Shown here one piece after another: positions 29,615 to 40,151 of a stretch of 64,000 nt of DNA; positions within the stretch are counted from its first letter, which is position 1; each line of letters starts with the position of its first letter. Under the pieces are notes generated by a model that was given only the letters and a program-made list of their open reading frames with translations, had not been told where the DNA came from and ran no database searches. Source of the stretch: Pseudomonas denitrificans (nom. rej.) (GTDB taxonomy: Bacteria; Pseudomonadota; Gammaproteobacteria; Pseudomonadales; Pseudomonadaceae); NCBI RefSeq assembly GCF_008807415.1, contig NZ_CP043626.1, forward strand, positions 6,176,501 through 6,240,500. Direction: 5' to 3'. A program made the translations under genes and the position numbers.

Positions 29615-30673
29615 ATGACCGACAACACCGCGATGGCCGAGGAGCGCGAAGAGCGCCTGCGGATGATTCGTGACAGCGCCGCTTCCCTGGTGCCGCGTGG
29701 CGGCGACCTGGGCCGGGTGCGCCGCCTGCGCTTCCAGGCGCAGGGCCTCGACCGCGACGCCTGGGCCGAAGTCTGCGCCATGGGCTGGCCGGGCCTGCGC
29801 CTTGCCGAAGAGCTGGGCGGCAGTGGGCTGGGCATGGGCGAGTACACGGCGCTGCTGGAAGAACTCGGCCGCGGCCTGCTGCCCGAACCGCTGATCGAGG
29901 CGAGCCTGGTCGCTCCCTTGCTGCCCGCCGCCGAGCGCGACGCGCTGCTGGCCGGCGAGCGACTGATCCTGCCTGCGGGCATCGGCTACGAAGCCGGCGC
30001 CGCCTTGCCGGTGCTGCGCGACGGCCAACTGCGCGGCGAGGTTGCTCACGTCGCTCTGGGGGCTTCCGCTGATGCATGGCTGGTCGCCTGCAACGCCGGC
30101 CTCGCGCTGGTACAACGCAATGCCGAGGGGCTGAGTGTTCACCAGGAGCCGACCCAGGACGGCGGCCACCTGGCGCGCCTGCGCTTCGATGGCACGCCCG
30201 CGCAATTCGTCGACAGTGCGCCCGCCGCCCTCGACGAGTCGGCGCTGGCCTGCGCCGCCTACCTGGTCGGCCTGATGGACGCGGCCTTCGAACAGACCCG
30301 CGACTACCTCGGCGTGCGCCGCCAGTTCGGCCGCGAGATCGGCAGCTTCCAGTCGCTGCAGCACCGCATGGTCGACCTGAAACTGCAGATCGAACTGGCC
30401 CGCGCCATCGTCGGCGAAGCGGCCACCGCGCTGGACGACGGCGCGCCGGTCGCGCAGGTGCAGCGCCTGGTGTCCACCGCCAAAGTGCGCGCCGCCGAAG
30501 CGGCCATGCTGGTGACCCGCCAGGCGATCCAGCTGCACGGCGGCATCGGCTACACCGACGAGGCCGACATCGGCCTGTTCCTGCGCCGCGCCATGGTGCT
30601 GCTCAACAGCCAGGGTTCGCTGGCCTTCCACCGGGCACGCTACATCGCCCTGCTGCAGGCGGAGGTGGCGTGA
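29615..30673 (+). CDS. Acyl-CoA dehydrogenase, short FadE28-like subunit
   Basis: The 352-residue FAD enzyme has the C-terminal ACAD helical domain (YLGVRRQFGREIGSFQSLQH, then LHGGIGYTDEADIGLFLRRA). It is shorter than a standard ACAD and lacks a clear catalytic glutamate loop near residue 240 as judged by eye. Paired short and long subunits form heterotetramers in bacterial steroid side-chain degradation (ChsE1-ChsE2). The long partner lies two genes downstream. Stop overlaps the enoyl-CoA hydratase start (TGATG). Confidence 0.85.
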   Translation: MTDNTAMAEEREERLRMIRDSAASLVPRGGDLGRVRRLRFQAQGLDRDAWAEVCAMGWPGLRLAEELGGSGLGMGEYTALLEELGRGLLPEPLIEASLVAPLLPAAERDALLAGERLILPAGIGYEAGAALPVLRDGQLRGEVAHVALGASADAWLVACNAGLALVQRNAEGLSVHQEPTQDGGHLARLRFDGTPAQFVDSAPAALDESALACAAYLVGLMDAAFEQTRDYLGVRRQFGREIGSFQSLQHRMVDLKLQIELARAIVGEAATALDDGAPVAQVQRLVSTAKVRAAEAAMLVTRQAIQLHGGIGYTDEADIGLFLRRAMVLLNSQGSLAFHRARYIALLQAEVA

Positions 30674-31437
30674 TGAGCGAGATGCTGCTGCAGGAATCCC
30701 ACGGCTCGGTGCGTCTACTGCGCTTCAACAATCCGGCGCGGCGCAATGCGCTGTCCCCCGCACTGCGCGCCGAGCTGCTCAACGCGCTGCGCGAAGCGGA
30801 CGCCGATCCCGCCGTGCGCAGCGTGGTCCTCACCGGTTCGGCGGAAGTCTTCAGCGCCGGCGGCGACCTTAGCGACATGCACGTCACCGACCTCAACGCC
30901 GGCCGCGTGCGCATGCAGAAGAACGCCGACCTGATCCGCCAGATGCTGCGCATGGGCAAGCCGATCATCGCCGCCATCGAAGGCTGGGCGGTGGGCGCCG
31001 GGCTGTCGGTGGCGCTGGCCTGCGACAGCCTGGTGTGCGGCGGAACCGCGCGCTTCGCCGCCGGCTTCGGCAAGGTCGGGCTGCTCGCCGATCTTGGCCA
31101 GCTGCACACCTTGCCGGCGCGCATCGGTGTCGGCCGCGCGCGGCAGGTGCTGATGTTCGGCCAGGTCATCGAGGCCGAGGAAGCGCTGCGCATCGGCCTG
31201 GTGGACCAGCTCTGCGCACCGGGAGCTGCGCTGGACGCGGCCCTCGCGCTGGCCGCGAAAGTGGAGCAACAGGCGCCGCTGCCGCTGGCCTTGACCAAGG
31301 CCCTGCTGGCCGACGGCCTGGAGCTGCTGCTCGAGCGCGAAGGCGATTTCCAGAGCCAGCTGTTCCTCAGCGCCGACCATGCCGAAGGCAAGGCGGCCTT
31401 CCTCGATAAACGTTCCCCGAATTTCCGGGGCCAGTAA
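30673..31437 (+). CDS. Enoyl-CoA hydratase/isomerase
   Basis: The 254-residue crotonase-fold protein has the first oxyanion-hole loop (SAGGDLSDMH) and the second (IEGWAVGAGLSVALACDSLV). The second acidic catalytic position is in GLLADLGQLHTLP, where the PaaG-like form carries Asp. It may hydrate or isomerise an enoyl-CoA intermediate. It coexists with a MaoC hydratase in the same operon, which suggests two different double-bond steps. Confidence 0.9.
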   Translation: MSEMLLQESHGSVRLLRFNNPARRNALSPALRAELLNALREADADPAVRSVVLTGSAEVFSAGGDLSDMHVTDLNAGRVRMQKNADLIRQMLRMGKPIIAAIEGWAVGAGLSVALACDSLVCGGTARFAAGFGKVGLLADLGQLHTLPARIGVGRARQVLMFGQVIEAEEALRIGLVDQLCAPGAALDAALALAAKVEQQAPLPLALTKALLADGLELLLEREGDFQSQLFLSADHAEGKAAFLDKRSPNFRGQ

Positions 31438-31453
31438 TCAAGAGAGCCGTGAC

Positions 31454-32599
31454 ATGACCGATTACAACGCCCTCGAAGATGGCGAGTTCCGCCGGCTGGT
31501 GCGCGACTGGGTCGCCGCCAACTACCCGCAGCGCATCCGCAACCCGGCCCACCGCCTGGGTCGCGATGACACCTGGGAGTGGTACCAGGCACTGTCGAAA
31601 CAGGGTTGGCTATGCCCCGGCTGGCCGGTGCAGTTCGGTGGCATGGGCCTCGCCGCCGGCAAGCAGCTGATCATGATCGAGGAGATGGAAAACTACGGCT
31701 GCGCACGCCTGCCCGACAGCGGCATCACCATGCTCGGCCCGCTGCTGATCCGCTACGGCACCGACGCCCAGCGCGAGCGTTTCCTGCCGCGCATCCTGAG
31801 CGGTGAAGACATCTGGTGCCAGGGCTACAGCGAGCCCAACGCCGGCTCCGATCTCGCCAGCCTGCGCACCGAGGCGGTGCTGCGTGACGGCGAGTGGGTG
31901 ATCAACGGCCAGAAGACCTGGACCACCATGGGCACCGAGGCCAACTGGATCTTCGTACTGGCGCGCACCGAGCGCAGCGCCAAGGCGCAGCAGGGCATCA
32001 GCTTCCTGCTGGTGCCGATGGACAGCCCCGGCGTCGAGGTGCGGCCGATCCTCAACCTGGAACTGCAGGGCGAGTTCTGCGAGGTGTTCTTCAACGACGT
32101 GCGCGTGCCGGAAGAGAACCTCGTCGGCGCGGTCAACCACGGCTGGGGCATGGCCAAGGCACTGCTCGGCTTCGAGCGCATCTTCCTGGGCTCGCCCAAG
32201 CAGGCCACCTTCGCCCTCGAACGCCTGGTGCGCCTGGCTCGTCACCAGGGCCTGTGGGACGACCCGGTGTTCGCCCAGCGTTTCGCCGCGCTGAGCATGG
32301 ACCTGGACTGCCACAAGGCGCTCTACGAGCGCTTCGCCGAACGCCTGCGGCGCGGCGAGGAGCTGGGCCCGGATGTTTCCCTGCTGAAGATCCACCAGTC
32401 CGAGCTGTACCAGCGCATCAGCGAGCTGGGACTGGAGATCGCCGGCGCGGATTCGGCGCTGCTCAACCCCTTCGCCGACGACGCCGAACTGCACCCGGCG
32501 GGCATCTTCATCCAGTCGCGGCCGACCACCATCTACGGCGGCACCAACGAGATCCAGCGCAACATCCTGGCCAAGGCCGTGCTCGGCCTGCCGAGCTGA
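31454..32599 (+). CDS. Acyl-CoA dehydrogenase, long FadE29-like subunit
   Basis: The 381-residue FAD enzyme has the full ACAD layout: N-terminal helical domain, the middle FAD-binding strand motif EPNAGSDLASLRTEAV and WVINGQKTWTTMG, and C-terminal TIYGGTNEIQRNIL. Start chosen for the GAGAGCCGTGAC upstream. With the short ACAD two genes upstream it could form a heterotetramer oxidising an acyl-CoA. Gap to the hydratase is 16 bases. Confidence 0.92.
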   Translation: MTDYNALEDGEFRRLVRDWVAANYPQRIRNPAHRLGRDDTWEWYQALSKQGWLCPGWPVQFGGMGLAAGKQLIMIEEMENYGCARLPDSGITMLGPLLIRYGTDAQRERFLPRILSGEDIWCQGYSEPNAGSDLASLRTEAVLRDGEWVINGQKTWTTMGTEANWIFVLARTERSAKAQQGISFLLVPMDSPGVEVRPILNLELQGEFCEVFFNDVRVPEENLVGAVNHGWGMAKALLGFERIFLGSPKQATFALERLVRLARHQGLWDDPVFAQRFAALSMDLDCHKALYERFAERLRRGEELGPDVSLLKIHQSELYQRISELGLEIAGADSALLNPFADDAELHPAGIFIQSRPTTIYGGTNEIQRNILAKAVLGLPS

Positions 32600-32648
32600 T
32601 CCTGCGCGCAACGAACTCCCTGATTGAACGAACAGTAAGGAATTAGCG

Positions 32649-34563
<1,915 letters not shown>

Positions 34564-34627
34564 TCCCGAGCGCGGCGCCTTCAGGAGCGGCGCCGCCTTC
34601 ACCTCACCTGACGAAGAGACAACAACA

Positions 34628-35878
34628 ATGAAAAATCTTCCCGTACGGGCGCTCGTTTCGAGCATCGCCTGCCTGCCCCTGTTCGCCCACGCGGACTTCA
34701 TCGCGGACAGCAAGGCGAACCTGGAGCTGCGCAATTTCTACTTCAACCGCGACTACCGCCAGAGCGGTGCCGCGCAGTCGAAATCCGAGGAGTGGGCGCA
34801 GGGTTTCCTGCTGCGCTTCGAGTCGGGCTACACCGAAGGCACGGTGGGCGTGGGCGTCGATGCCCTCGGCTTGCTGGGGATCAAGCTGGACTCCAGCCCT
34901 GATCGCACCGGCTCCGGCCTGCTGCCGTACTCGGCCAGCGACAAGCGCGCCGCCGACGACTACAGCTCCCTCGGCGTGACGGCCAAGCTGCGCGCCTCGA
35001 AGAGCACTTTGAAGGTCGGCACCCTGCTGCCCAAGCTGCCGGTAGTGCAGTACAACGACACCCGCCTGGCCCCGCAGACCTTCCAGGGCGGCCTTGCCGA
35101 GGTCAACGAGATCGACGGCCTCAGTGCCCAGCTCGGCCAACTGCGCCAGGTGAAGCAGCGCGACTCGACCAACGACGAAGACCTGTCGATGACCCGTGGC
35201 AACAAGCGCAATATCGTGCTTGGCAGCCACACCAGCAGCGACCGCTTCAACCTCGCCGGCGGCACCTACCGCTGGACCGACAACCTCAGCACCAGCTACC
35301 ACTACGGCGGCCTGGAAAACTTCTACCGCCAGCACTACCTGAGCGTGGTGCACACCCTGCCGATCACCGAGGGCCAGTCGCTCAAGTCGGATATCCGCTG
35401 GGCCCGCTCCACCGACGATGGCGGCAGCAACGTCGACAACCGCGCGCTCAACGCGCTGTTCACCTATCGCATCGGCGGCAGCGGCTTCGGCGTCGGCTAC
35501 CAGCGCATGTCCGGCGACACCGGTTTCGCCTACCTCAGCGGCACCGACCCGTACCTGACCAACTTCGTGCAGATCGGCGACTTCGCCAACAAGGACGAAC
35601 GCTCCTGGCAGGCGCGCTACGACTACGACTTCGCCGGCCTCGGCCTGCCCGGCCTGACCTTCATGACCCGCTACCTGCAAGGCGACCACATCGACCTGCT
35701 GAACGGCCAGGGGCGCGGCAAGGAGTGGGAGCGCGACACCGATATCGGCTATGTGGTGCAGAACGGCCCGCTGAAGAACCTTGGCTTCAAGGTGCGCAAT
35801 GGTGCCTTCCGCAGCGACTTCGGCAACGATATCGACGAAACGCGAGTGATCGTCAGCTACCAGATGCCGCTCTGGTAA
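34628..35878 (+). CDS. OprD-family outer-membrane porin
   Basis: The 416-residue protein starts with a signal peptide (MKNLPVRALVSSIACLPLFA, cleavage near HADFIADSK). The mature part shows the OprD opening SKANLELRNFYFNRDYR and alternating beta-strands ending in an aromatic C-terminal residue (MPLW). OprD/OccK channels admit small carboxylates, fitting a role in uptake for the operon. It has an AGAGACAACAAC upstream site and is the last gene of the plus-strand operon. Confidence 0.95.
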   Translation: MKNLPVRALVSSIACLPLFAHADFIADSKANLELRNFYFNRDYRQSGAAQSKSEEWAQGFLLRFESGYTEGTVGVGVDALGLLGIKLDSSPDRTGSGLLPYSASDKRAADDYSSLGVTAKLRASKSTLKVGTLLPKLPVVQYNDTRLAPQTFQGGLAEVNEIDGLSAQLGQLRQVKQRDSTNDEDLSMTRGNKRNIVLGSHTSSDRFNLAGGTYRWTDNLSTSYHYGGLENFYRQHYLSVVHTLPITEGQSLKSDIRWARSTDDGGSNVDNRALNALFTYRIGGSGFGVGYQRMSGDTGFAYLSGTDPYLTNFVQIGDFANKDERSWQARYDYDFAGLGLPGLTFMTRYLQGDHIDLLNGQGRGKEWERDTDIGYVVQNGPLKNLGFKVRNGAFRSDFGNDIDETRVIVSYQMPLW

Positions 35879-35973
35879 TCCGCCGCTGTTGTCCCGCCGT
35901 GCGGCGGTGGCGGTTTGGCCAGAATCGCTCCGCCCGTGGCGGGAATGTCCCTTTCAGCAAAGGTCTGAACCGT

Positions 35974-36000
35974 GATTCACTGATTTTCATGCAGTGAATC
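35974..36000. promoter_or_regulatory. Candidate operator of the TetR-type regulator
   Basis: Perfect nine-base inverted repeat GATTCACTG-N9-CAGTGAATC ends 12 bases before the TetR-type gene. A further GGATTCAG follows. The length and spacing suit a TetR dimer pair and autoregulation. Confidence 0.55.
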
Positions 36001-36012
36001 CGGATTCAGATC

Positions 36013-36696
36013 ATGGCCTACCGACACTCCCCAGCGCGGCTGCAAAAGGACGGCGAACTGCGCGAGCGCATTCTCGAGCTGGCGCTGGCGCGGGTGGCCG
36101 ACGGTGGTTTCGCCGCCCTGACCATGCAGAGCCTGGCGGACGCCGCCGGCATCGCCACCGGCAGCCTCTATCGGCACTTCAGCGGCAAGGGCGAACTGGC
36201 CGCCGAGGTCTTCGCCCGTGCCAGCCAGCACGAGGTCGATACCCTCGGTGCGCTGCTGAAAGCTCCCGGCAGCGCTTCCGAACGCCTGAACCGGGGCCTG
36301 CAGCAGTTCGCCGCGCGCGCCTGGGGCAGCCGCCAGCTGGCCTTCGCGCTGATCGCCGAGCCGGTCGACCCGGAAGTGGACGAGCAGCGCCTGATCTACC
36401 GCGAAGCCTACGCCGCACTGTTCGTCACCCTGCTGGAGCAGGGCATCGCCGCCGGTGAATTCCAGCCCCAGCCGGTGCAGCTGACCGCCGCCTGCCTCGT
36501 CGGCGCCATCGCCGAAGCCCTGATCGGCCCGCTTTCGCCGCCGGCCCGCGCCGCGCGGGATGCGGGCCAGTCCAGCGTTTCCCTGGAGGACGTCAGCGAC
36601 GCCCTCGCCAGCTTCTGCCTGCGCGCCGTCGGCGCGTCCACATCTGCCTTGCCCAAGCCAGCCAGGCCCACGCCCGTTATGGAGGACCAGCCATGA
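36013..36696 (+). CDS. TetR-family regulator
   Basis: The 227-residue protein has an N-terminal TetR helix-turn-helix (TMQSLADAAGIATGSLYRHF) and a variable effector domain. It is immediately upstream of, and overlaps by four bases, an AidB-like acyl-CoA dehydrogenase; I recall this gene pair in P. aeruginosa near ladS. It probably represses that gene and itself in response to an acyl-CoA-type signal. Confidence 0.9.
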   Translation: MAYRHSPARLQKDGELRERILELALARVADGGFAALTMQSLADAAGIATGSLYRHFSGKGELAAEVFARASQHEVDTLGALLKAPGSASERLNRGLQQFAARAWGSRQLAFALIAEPVDPEVDEQRLIYREAYAALFVTLLEQGIAAGEFQPQPVQLTAACLVGAIAEALIGPLSPPARAARDAGQSSVSLEDVSDALASFCLRAVGASTSALPKPARPTPVMEDQP

Positions 36697-38342
36697 TCCC
36701 GCACCCGTACGCCGAAACCCATGAAGTGACCAACCAGGTACCGCCGCTGGACGGCGCCAACCTCTATCGCGTCGACGTACCGCTGCAGGAGTGGGGGCGC
36801 CGTTACGGCGGTGGCTGGGCCGAGCAGAAACTCGACGCCTATGGCGCACTGGCCGGCGGGCCGCTGATGGCGGCGGGCTTCCTCGCCAACGAGAACAAGC
36901 CGGTATTCAAGTCCCACGACCGCTTCGGCCATCGCGTTGACCTGGTGGAATTCCACCCGGCCTACCACGAACTGATGCGCGCGGCCATCGAGGCCGGCCT
37001 GCCCTCGATGCCCTGGACCGATCCGCGTGCTGGCGCCCACGTCGCCCGTGCGGGCCTGAGCTACCTGCACAGCCAGGCCGAAGCCGGCACCGGCTGCCCG
37101 CTGACCATGACCTTCGCCAGCGTGCCTGCCCTGCGTCTGCAGCCGGACCTCGCCGAGAAATGGCTGCCGAAGATCCTCTCCACCGAATACGACCCGCGCA
37201 ACCTGCCCATCGAACAGAAGACCGGCGCCACCATCGGCATGGCCATGACCGAGAAGCAGGGCGGCACCGACGTGCGCGCCAACACCACCCGCGCCTACCC
37301 GGTCGGCATCCCCGGCCCGGGCCAGGCCTACGAACTGGTCGGCCACAAGTGGTTCTGCTCGGCGCCGATGTGCGACGCCTTCCTCACCCTGGCCTACACC
37401 GACAAGGGGCTGACCTGCTTCCTGCTGCCGCGCCACCGTCCGGACGGCAGCCGCAACGAGTTCTACATCCAGCGTCTGAAGAACAAGCTGGGCAACTGGT
37501 CCAACGCTTCCAGCGAAGTGGAATACCGCGGCGCGCTGGCCTGGATGGTCGGCGAGGAAGGCCGTGGCGTACCCACCATCATCGAGATGGTCGCCATGAC
37601 CCGCTTCGACTGCATGGTCGGCTCCAGCTCGCTGATGCGCCAGGCGCTGACCCAGGCCGCGCACCACTGCGCCTACCGCCAGGTCGGCGGTCGTGTTCTG
37701 GCCGAACAGCCGCTGATGCAGAACGTGCTGGCCGACCTTTCCCTGGAAAGTGAAGCCGCGCTGGCCCTGACCATGCGCATGGGTCGCGCGCTGGACAACC
37801 TGCACGACGAGCAGGAGGACAAGTTCGCCCGCCTGGTCACCGCCGTGGGCAAGTACTGGATCTGCAAACGCGCCCCCGCAATGATCAACGAGGCCGCCGA
37901 ATGCCTGGGCGGCGCCGGCTACGTCGAGGACACCATCCTCCCGCGCCTGTACCGCGAAGCGCCGGTCAACTCCACCTGGGAAGGCTCGGGCAACGTGCAG
38001 TGCCTGGACGTGCTGCGTGCCCTGTCGAAGGAGCCCGGCGTACTCGACGCGCTGTTCAGCGAGCTGGGCGACGGGCATGGCGATGCGCGCCTGGCCTCGT
38101 TCATCGGCAACCTCAAGGCCTCCTTCGCCGACACCCAGGACATCCAGTACCGCGCCCGCCAGCTCACCGAAAACGTCGCCATCGCCCTGCAGGCCAAGCT
38201 GCTGCTGGAAGCCGGCAATTCGGTGGTCTCCGACGCCTTCATCGCCAGCCGCCTGGACGACGGCGGCCGCGTCTACGGCACCCTGCCGCGCGGGGTGGAT
38301 GTGGAAGCGCTGGTGGCGCGGGCGACGCCGCATCTGGTGTGA
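36693..38342 (+). CDS. AidB-like acyl-CoA dehydrogenase
   Basis: The 549-residue FAD protein has the AidB layout: a roughly 180-residue N-terminal region, FAD-domain motif MAMTEKQGGTDVRANTTRA, a C-terminal ACAD domain with CLGGAGYVEDTILPRLYREA and NSTWEGSGNVQCLD. E. coli AidB is about this length and is linked to alkylation protection and isovaleryl-CoA dehydrogenase activity. It follows TetR with overlapping start. Confidence 0.92.
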   Translation: MIPHPYAETHEVTNQVPPLDGANLYRVDVPLQEWGRRYGGGWAEQKLDAYGALAGGPLMAAGFLANENKPVFKSHDRFGHRVDLVEFHPAYHELMRAAIEAGLPSMPWTDPRAGAHVARAGLSYLHSQAEAGTGCPLTMTFASVPALRLQPDLAEKWLPKILSTEYDPRNLPIEQKTGATIGMAMTEKQGGTDVRANTTRAYPVGIPGPGQAYELVGHKWFCSAPMCDAFLTLAYTDKGLTCFLLPRHRPDGSRNEFYIQRLKNKLGNWSNASSEVEYRGALAWMVGEEGRGVPTIIEMVAMTRFDCMVGSSSLMRQALTQAAHHCAYRQVGGRVLAEQPLMQNVLADLSLESEAALALTMRMGRALDNLHDEQEDKFARLVTAVGKYWICKRAPAMINEAAECLGGAGYVEDTILPRLYREAPVNSTWEGSGNVQCLDVLRALSKEPGVLDALFSELGDGHGDARLASFIGNLKASFADTQDIQYRARQLTENVAIALQAKLLLEAGNSVVSDAFIASRLDDGGRVYGTLPRGVDVEALVARATPHLV

Positions 38343-38368
38343 AGTTGAGCGAAAGGCTCAGGGCGGTG

Positions 38369-38668
38369 CTATGCCGCCCTTGGCTTGATCTCGTCGATGA
38401 TCTGCTGTCCCGATTCCAATTCCGCGACGCGTAGATCGAAGGCTGTCTGCAGGTTGACCCACGATTGAGCGTCACCTCCGAAGTAGCGTGCCAGGCGCAG
38501 CGCAGTGTCTGCCGTGATGCTGCGACGCTCGTTGACGATCTCGTGGATTCGGGTAGCGGGAACTCTCAGGGCTGTGGCCAAGGCGTTGGCCGACATTTCC
38601 AGCGGTGCCAGATATTCCTCTCGGAGGATTTCGCCCGGGTGAACCGGGCGCATGCGATTTTGCGTCAT
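38369..38668 (-). CDS. higA: HigA-family antitoxin
   Basis: The 99-residue XRE-type protein starts MTQNRMRPVHPGEILREEYL, the HigA signature, and has its helix-turn-helix in the region ANALATALRVPATRIHEIVN. It neutralises the HigB toxin and represses the operon. It is the second gene, 12 bases after higB, the toxin-first order typical of HigBA/GraTA. Confidence 0.95.
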   Translation of the reverse strand: MTQNRMRPVHPGEILREEYLAPLEMSANALATALRVPATRIHEIVNERRSITADTALRLARYFGGDAQSWVNLQTAFDLRVAELESGQQIIDEIKPRAA

Positions 38669-38680
38669 GTCTGTTTACCT

Positions 38681-38959
38681 TCAGTGGTAGTCCACTATCT
38701 CAACGTCGTGCACGTTGCCATCAACCCAGCGAAAGCAGATTCTCCATTGCCCGTTGATACGGATGCTGTACTGGCCGGCCCTGTTACCCTGCAGCCCTTC
38801 AAGGCGATTGCCCGGTGGCGACCTGAGAAAGTCCAGCGTCGCAGCGGCATCCAGCATTTGTAGCTTCCGTTCCGCCTGAGCCTGAAAGGCTCTGAAAGCT
38901 TTCGGACAGGTCCCTTCGAACAGCGCTTGCGTGTGTTTGCAGGCGAACGACGTGATCAT
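38681..38959 (-). CDS. higB: HigB-type mRNA-cleaving toxin
   Basis: The 92-residue RelE-fold toxin has the family pattern KAFRAFQAQAERKLQMLDAA, RLEGLQGNRAGQYSIRINGQWRICFRW and VEIVDYH. HigB cleaves mRNA on the ribosome. First gene of the module; the operator lies just upstream. All conserved basic residues appear intact, so it is likely active. Confidence 0.94.
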   Translation of the reverse strand: MITSFACKHTQALFEGTCPKAFRAFQAQAERKLQMLDAAATLDFLRSPPGNRLEGLQGNRAGQYSIRINGQWRICFRWVDGNVHDVEIVDYH

Positions 38960-38984
38960 GGAGATACGGTATCATGGCATGCGT

Positions 38985-39001
38985 ATAACGCAATGCGTAA
39001 T
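38985..39001. promoter_or_regulatory. Candidate HigA operator
   Basis: ATAACGCA-A-TGCGTAAT is an imperfect palindrome (seven of eight pairs) 26 bases upstream of the higB start. A second GCGTTATA half-box lies at 39008. The region is A+T-rich and suited to HigA autorepression. Confidence 0.5.
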
Positions 39002-39080
39002 ACGTGTCGCGTTATATTGTCGGTGAGATCGCGTAGTGACATGACTTCGGGCTCCTCAGGGGCGACGTGTACTCGGTTTA

Positions 39081-39118
39081 GTAGGGCGCATAACCTGTTC
39101 CAGGTTATGCGCCCTACG
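39081..39118. repeat. Family-B palindrome, single copy
   Basis: GTAGGGCGCATAACC-TGTTCC-AGGTTATGCGCCCTAC lies between the HigBA module and the Bro-N gene. It is perfectly symmetric apart from the centre. Confidence 0.88.
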
Positions 39119-39129
39119 TTCATTACCGG

Positions 39130-39636
39130 TCAGGCGCCAGTGAGCCAGCGCAGTGGGTGCCGCCAACCGGCGCGCGATTCCGTTTGCGGCTTGGGCTGGA
39201 GCAACTGCGGCACGTCGCTGTAGCGGACCCAGAGCTGGTCGTTCCATTCCAGCAGGGCGATGTCGCGGCTTTCCCAGCGCAGCAGGGAGCGGCGCGGGTG
39301 CTGGACGGGGAGGGTGGGGCCGCGCAGGGCAGGGATGACTTCGTGGGTGATCCACTGCCGCAGGCTGCGGTTTTCCGGGTGGCGGTAGCGCGATAGGAGA
39401 TTGAAGAAGCCGGCTTCGCAGACCAGCCAGGTGTCCTGTTCGCCGCTCTGGGTTTGCAGCCGTTCCCGGCGCTTGAGGTCGGCATCCAGGCGGTGCTCGG
39501 TGAAGTGCTCCACCGGGCAGCCCATCAGGCCGCCCAGGTCGCTGGCGGCGAACCAGGGTTGGTTTTCCAGCATCAGGGCGCGGAGCGGACGTTGGTGACG
39601 CATGAATACGCTAGATGTATGAACGTCATGGTTCAT
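39130..39636 (-). CDS. Bro-N domain protein
   Basis: The 168-residue protein matches the phage BRO N-terminal domain: RPLRALMLENQPWFAASDLG, then FFNLLSRYRHPENRSLRQWITHEVIPALR. Bro-N domains are DNA-binding modules of phages and phage remnants. No C-terminal KilA-C domain is present. The gene has a long structured leader on its 5' side and lies beside a toxin-antitoxin module, which suggests a phage-derived or defence-related insertion. Confidence 0.85.
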   Translation of the reverse strand: MNHDVHTSSVFMRHQRPLRALMLENQPWFAASDLGGLMGCPVEHFTEHRLDADLKRRERLQTQSGEQDTWLVCEAGFFNLLSRYRHPENRSLRQWITHEVIPALRGPTLPVQHPRRSLLRWESRDIALLEWNDQLWVRYSDVPQLLQPKPQTESRAGWRHPLRWLTGA

Positions 39637-40151
39637 GGCAGTACTCCAATTGTGGTTGGGAGCAGCTGCCGTCCATCGCCGTCAATCGAAGGGCGGCAAA
39701 CCGCGCAGGGTTGACGGACCGGCTCTAGCGACACCGGCAGGCCCCTCTTGAGAGCCTCCCTGCGCGATTTGCCATTGAGCATCACGAGCATTACTCGTGG
39801 GGACACCAATGGGCGCAGAGATGTACCCATCTCTGCATGCGTCGGAGGACGCGATCGCGCCACTAGAATCAGGCCGTCAAACCCGGCTGCGGGATTGACC
39901 GCAGCGCGGCCAATCTAGCGGCGGCGCCTCGATAAACAAGACGCTTCCAGAAGCTTGGGACGGCCCGACAAGCGATATACGAAAATGGAATGCAGTCGTT
40001 TCATTCCGGCTGTCATCCGCACTCGCGGTCGCGGATTCTGTCATAGGCTTTCTTCAACCCTTCCGCTCGTCCTGCCGGTTCGGAATCTGTCATCCCTTTC
40101 TGTGACGGAAGCAGGCAAGATGGAGCTGATCGTTCAGACAGGATGCCCACC
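39637..40151. other. Intergenic region between Bro-N and amn
   Basis: No convincing gene lies in these 515 bases. The left half (39637-39925) is the structured leader of the Bro-N gene. It also contains a nine-base perfect hairpin at 39815-39836 (GCAGAGATG with CATCTCTGC) and a six-base one at 39783-39799 (CACGAG with CTCGTG). The right part, 39926-40151, is the upstream region of amn with no clear promoter. Confidence 0.6.
39695..39920 (-). ncRNA. Candidate structured leader RNA (copy 2 of 2)
   Basis: On the minus strand GGCAAAUCGCGCAGGG (39773-39758) pairs with CCCUGCGCGGUUUGCC (39710-39695), 16 bp with one U-G wobble at the seventh pair. P2 is AGGCUCU with GGGGCCU around CAAGA; P3 is CCGG with CCGG, as in the copy near 1.7 kb. 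Relative to that copy, P1 pairs 4, 5, 10 and 13 change in both partners (A-U to G-C, A-U to G-C, C-G to U-A, A-U to G-C), keeping pairing. CGCTAGATT begins the element at 39920-39912 as in copy 1. It ends 58 bases before the Bro-N start. Confidence 0.65.

Noticed and set aside
39633..39863. A 76-codon ORF overlapping the structured RNA, starting MARSRPPTHAEMGTSLRP
   Set aside because: It overlaps the paired elements and lacks a ribosome-binding site. Its apparent conservation, which I recall in other Pseudomonas annotations, is better explained by RNA structure.
39130..40151. A complete prophage or satellite near Bro-N
   Set aside because: Only the Bro-N gene is phage-like; no integrase, attachment repeats, or structural genes were seen.
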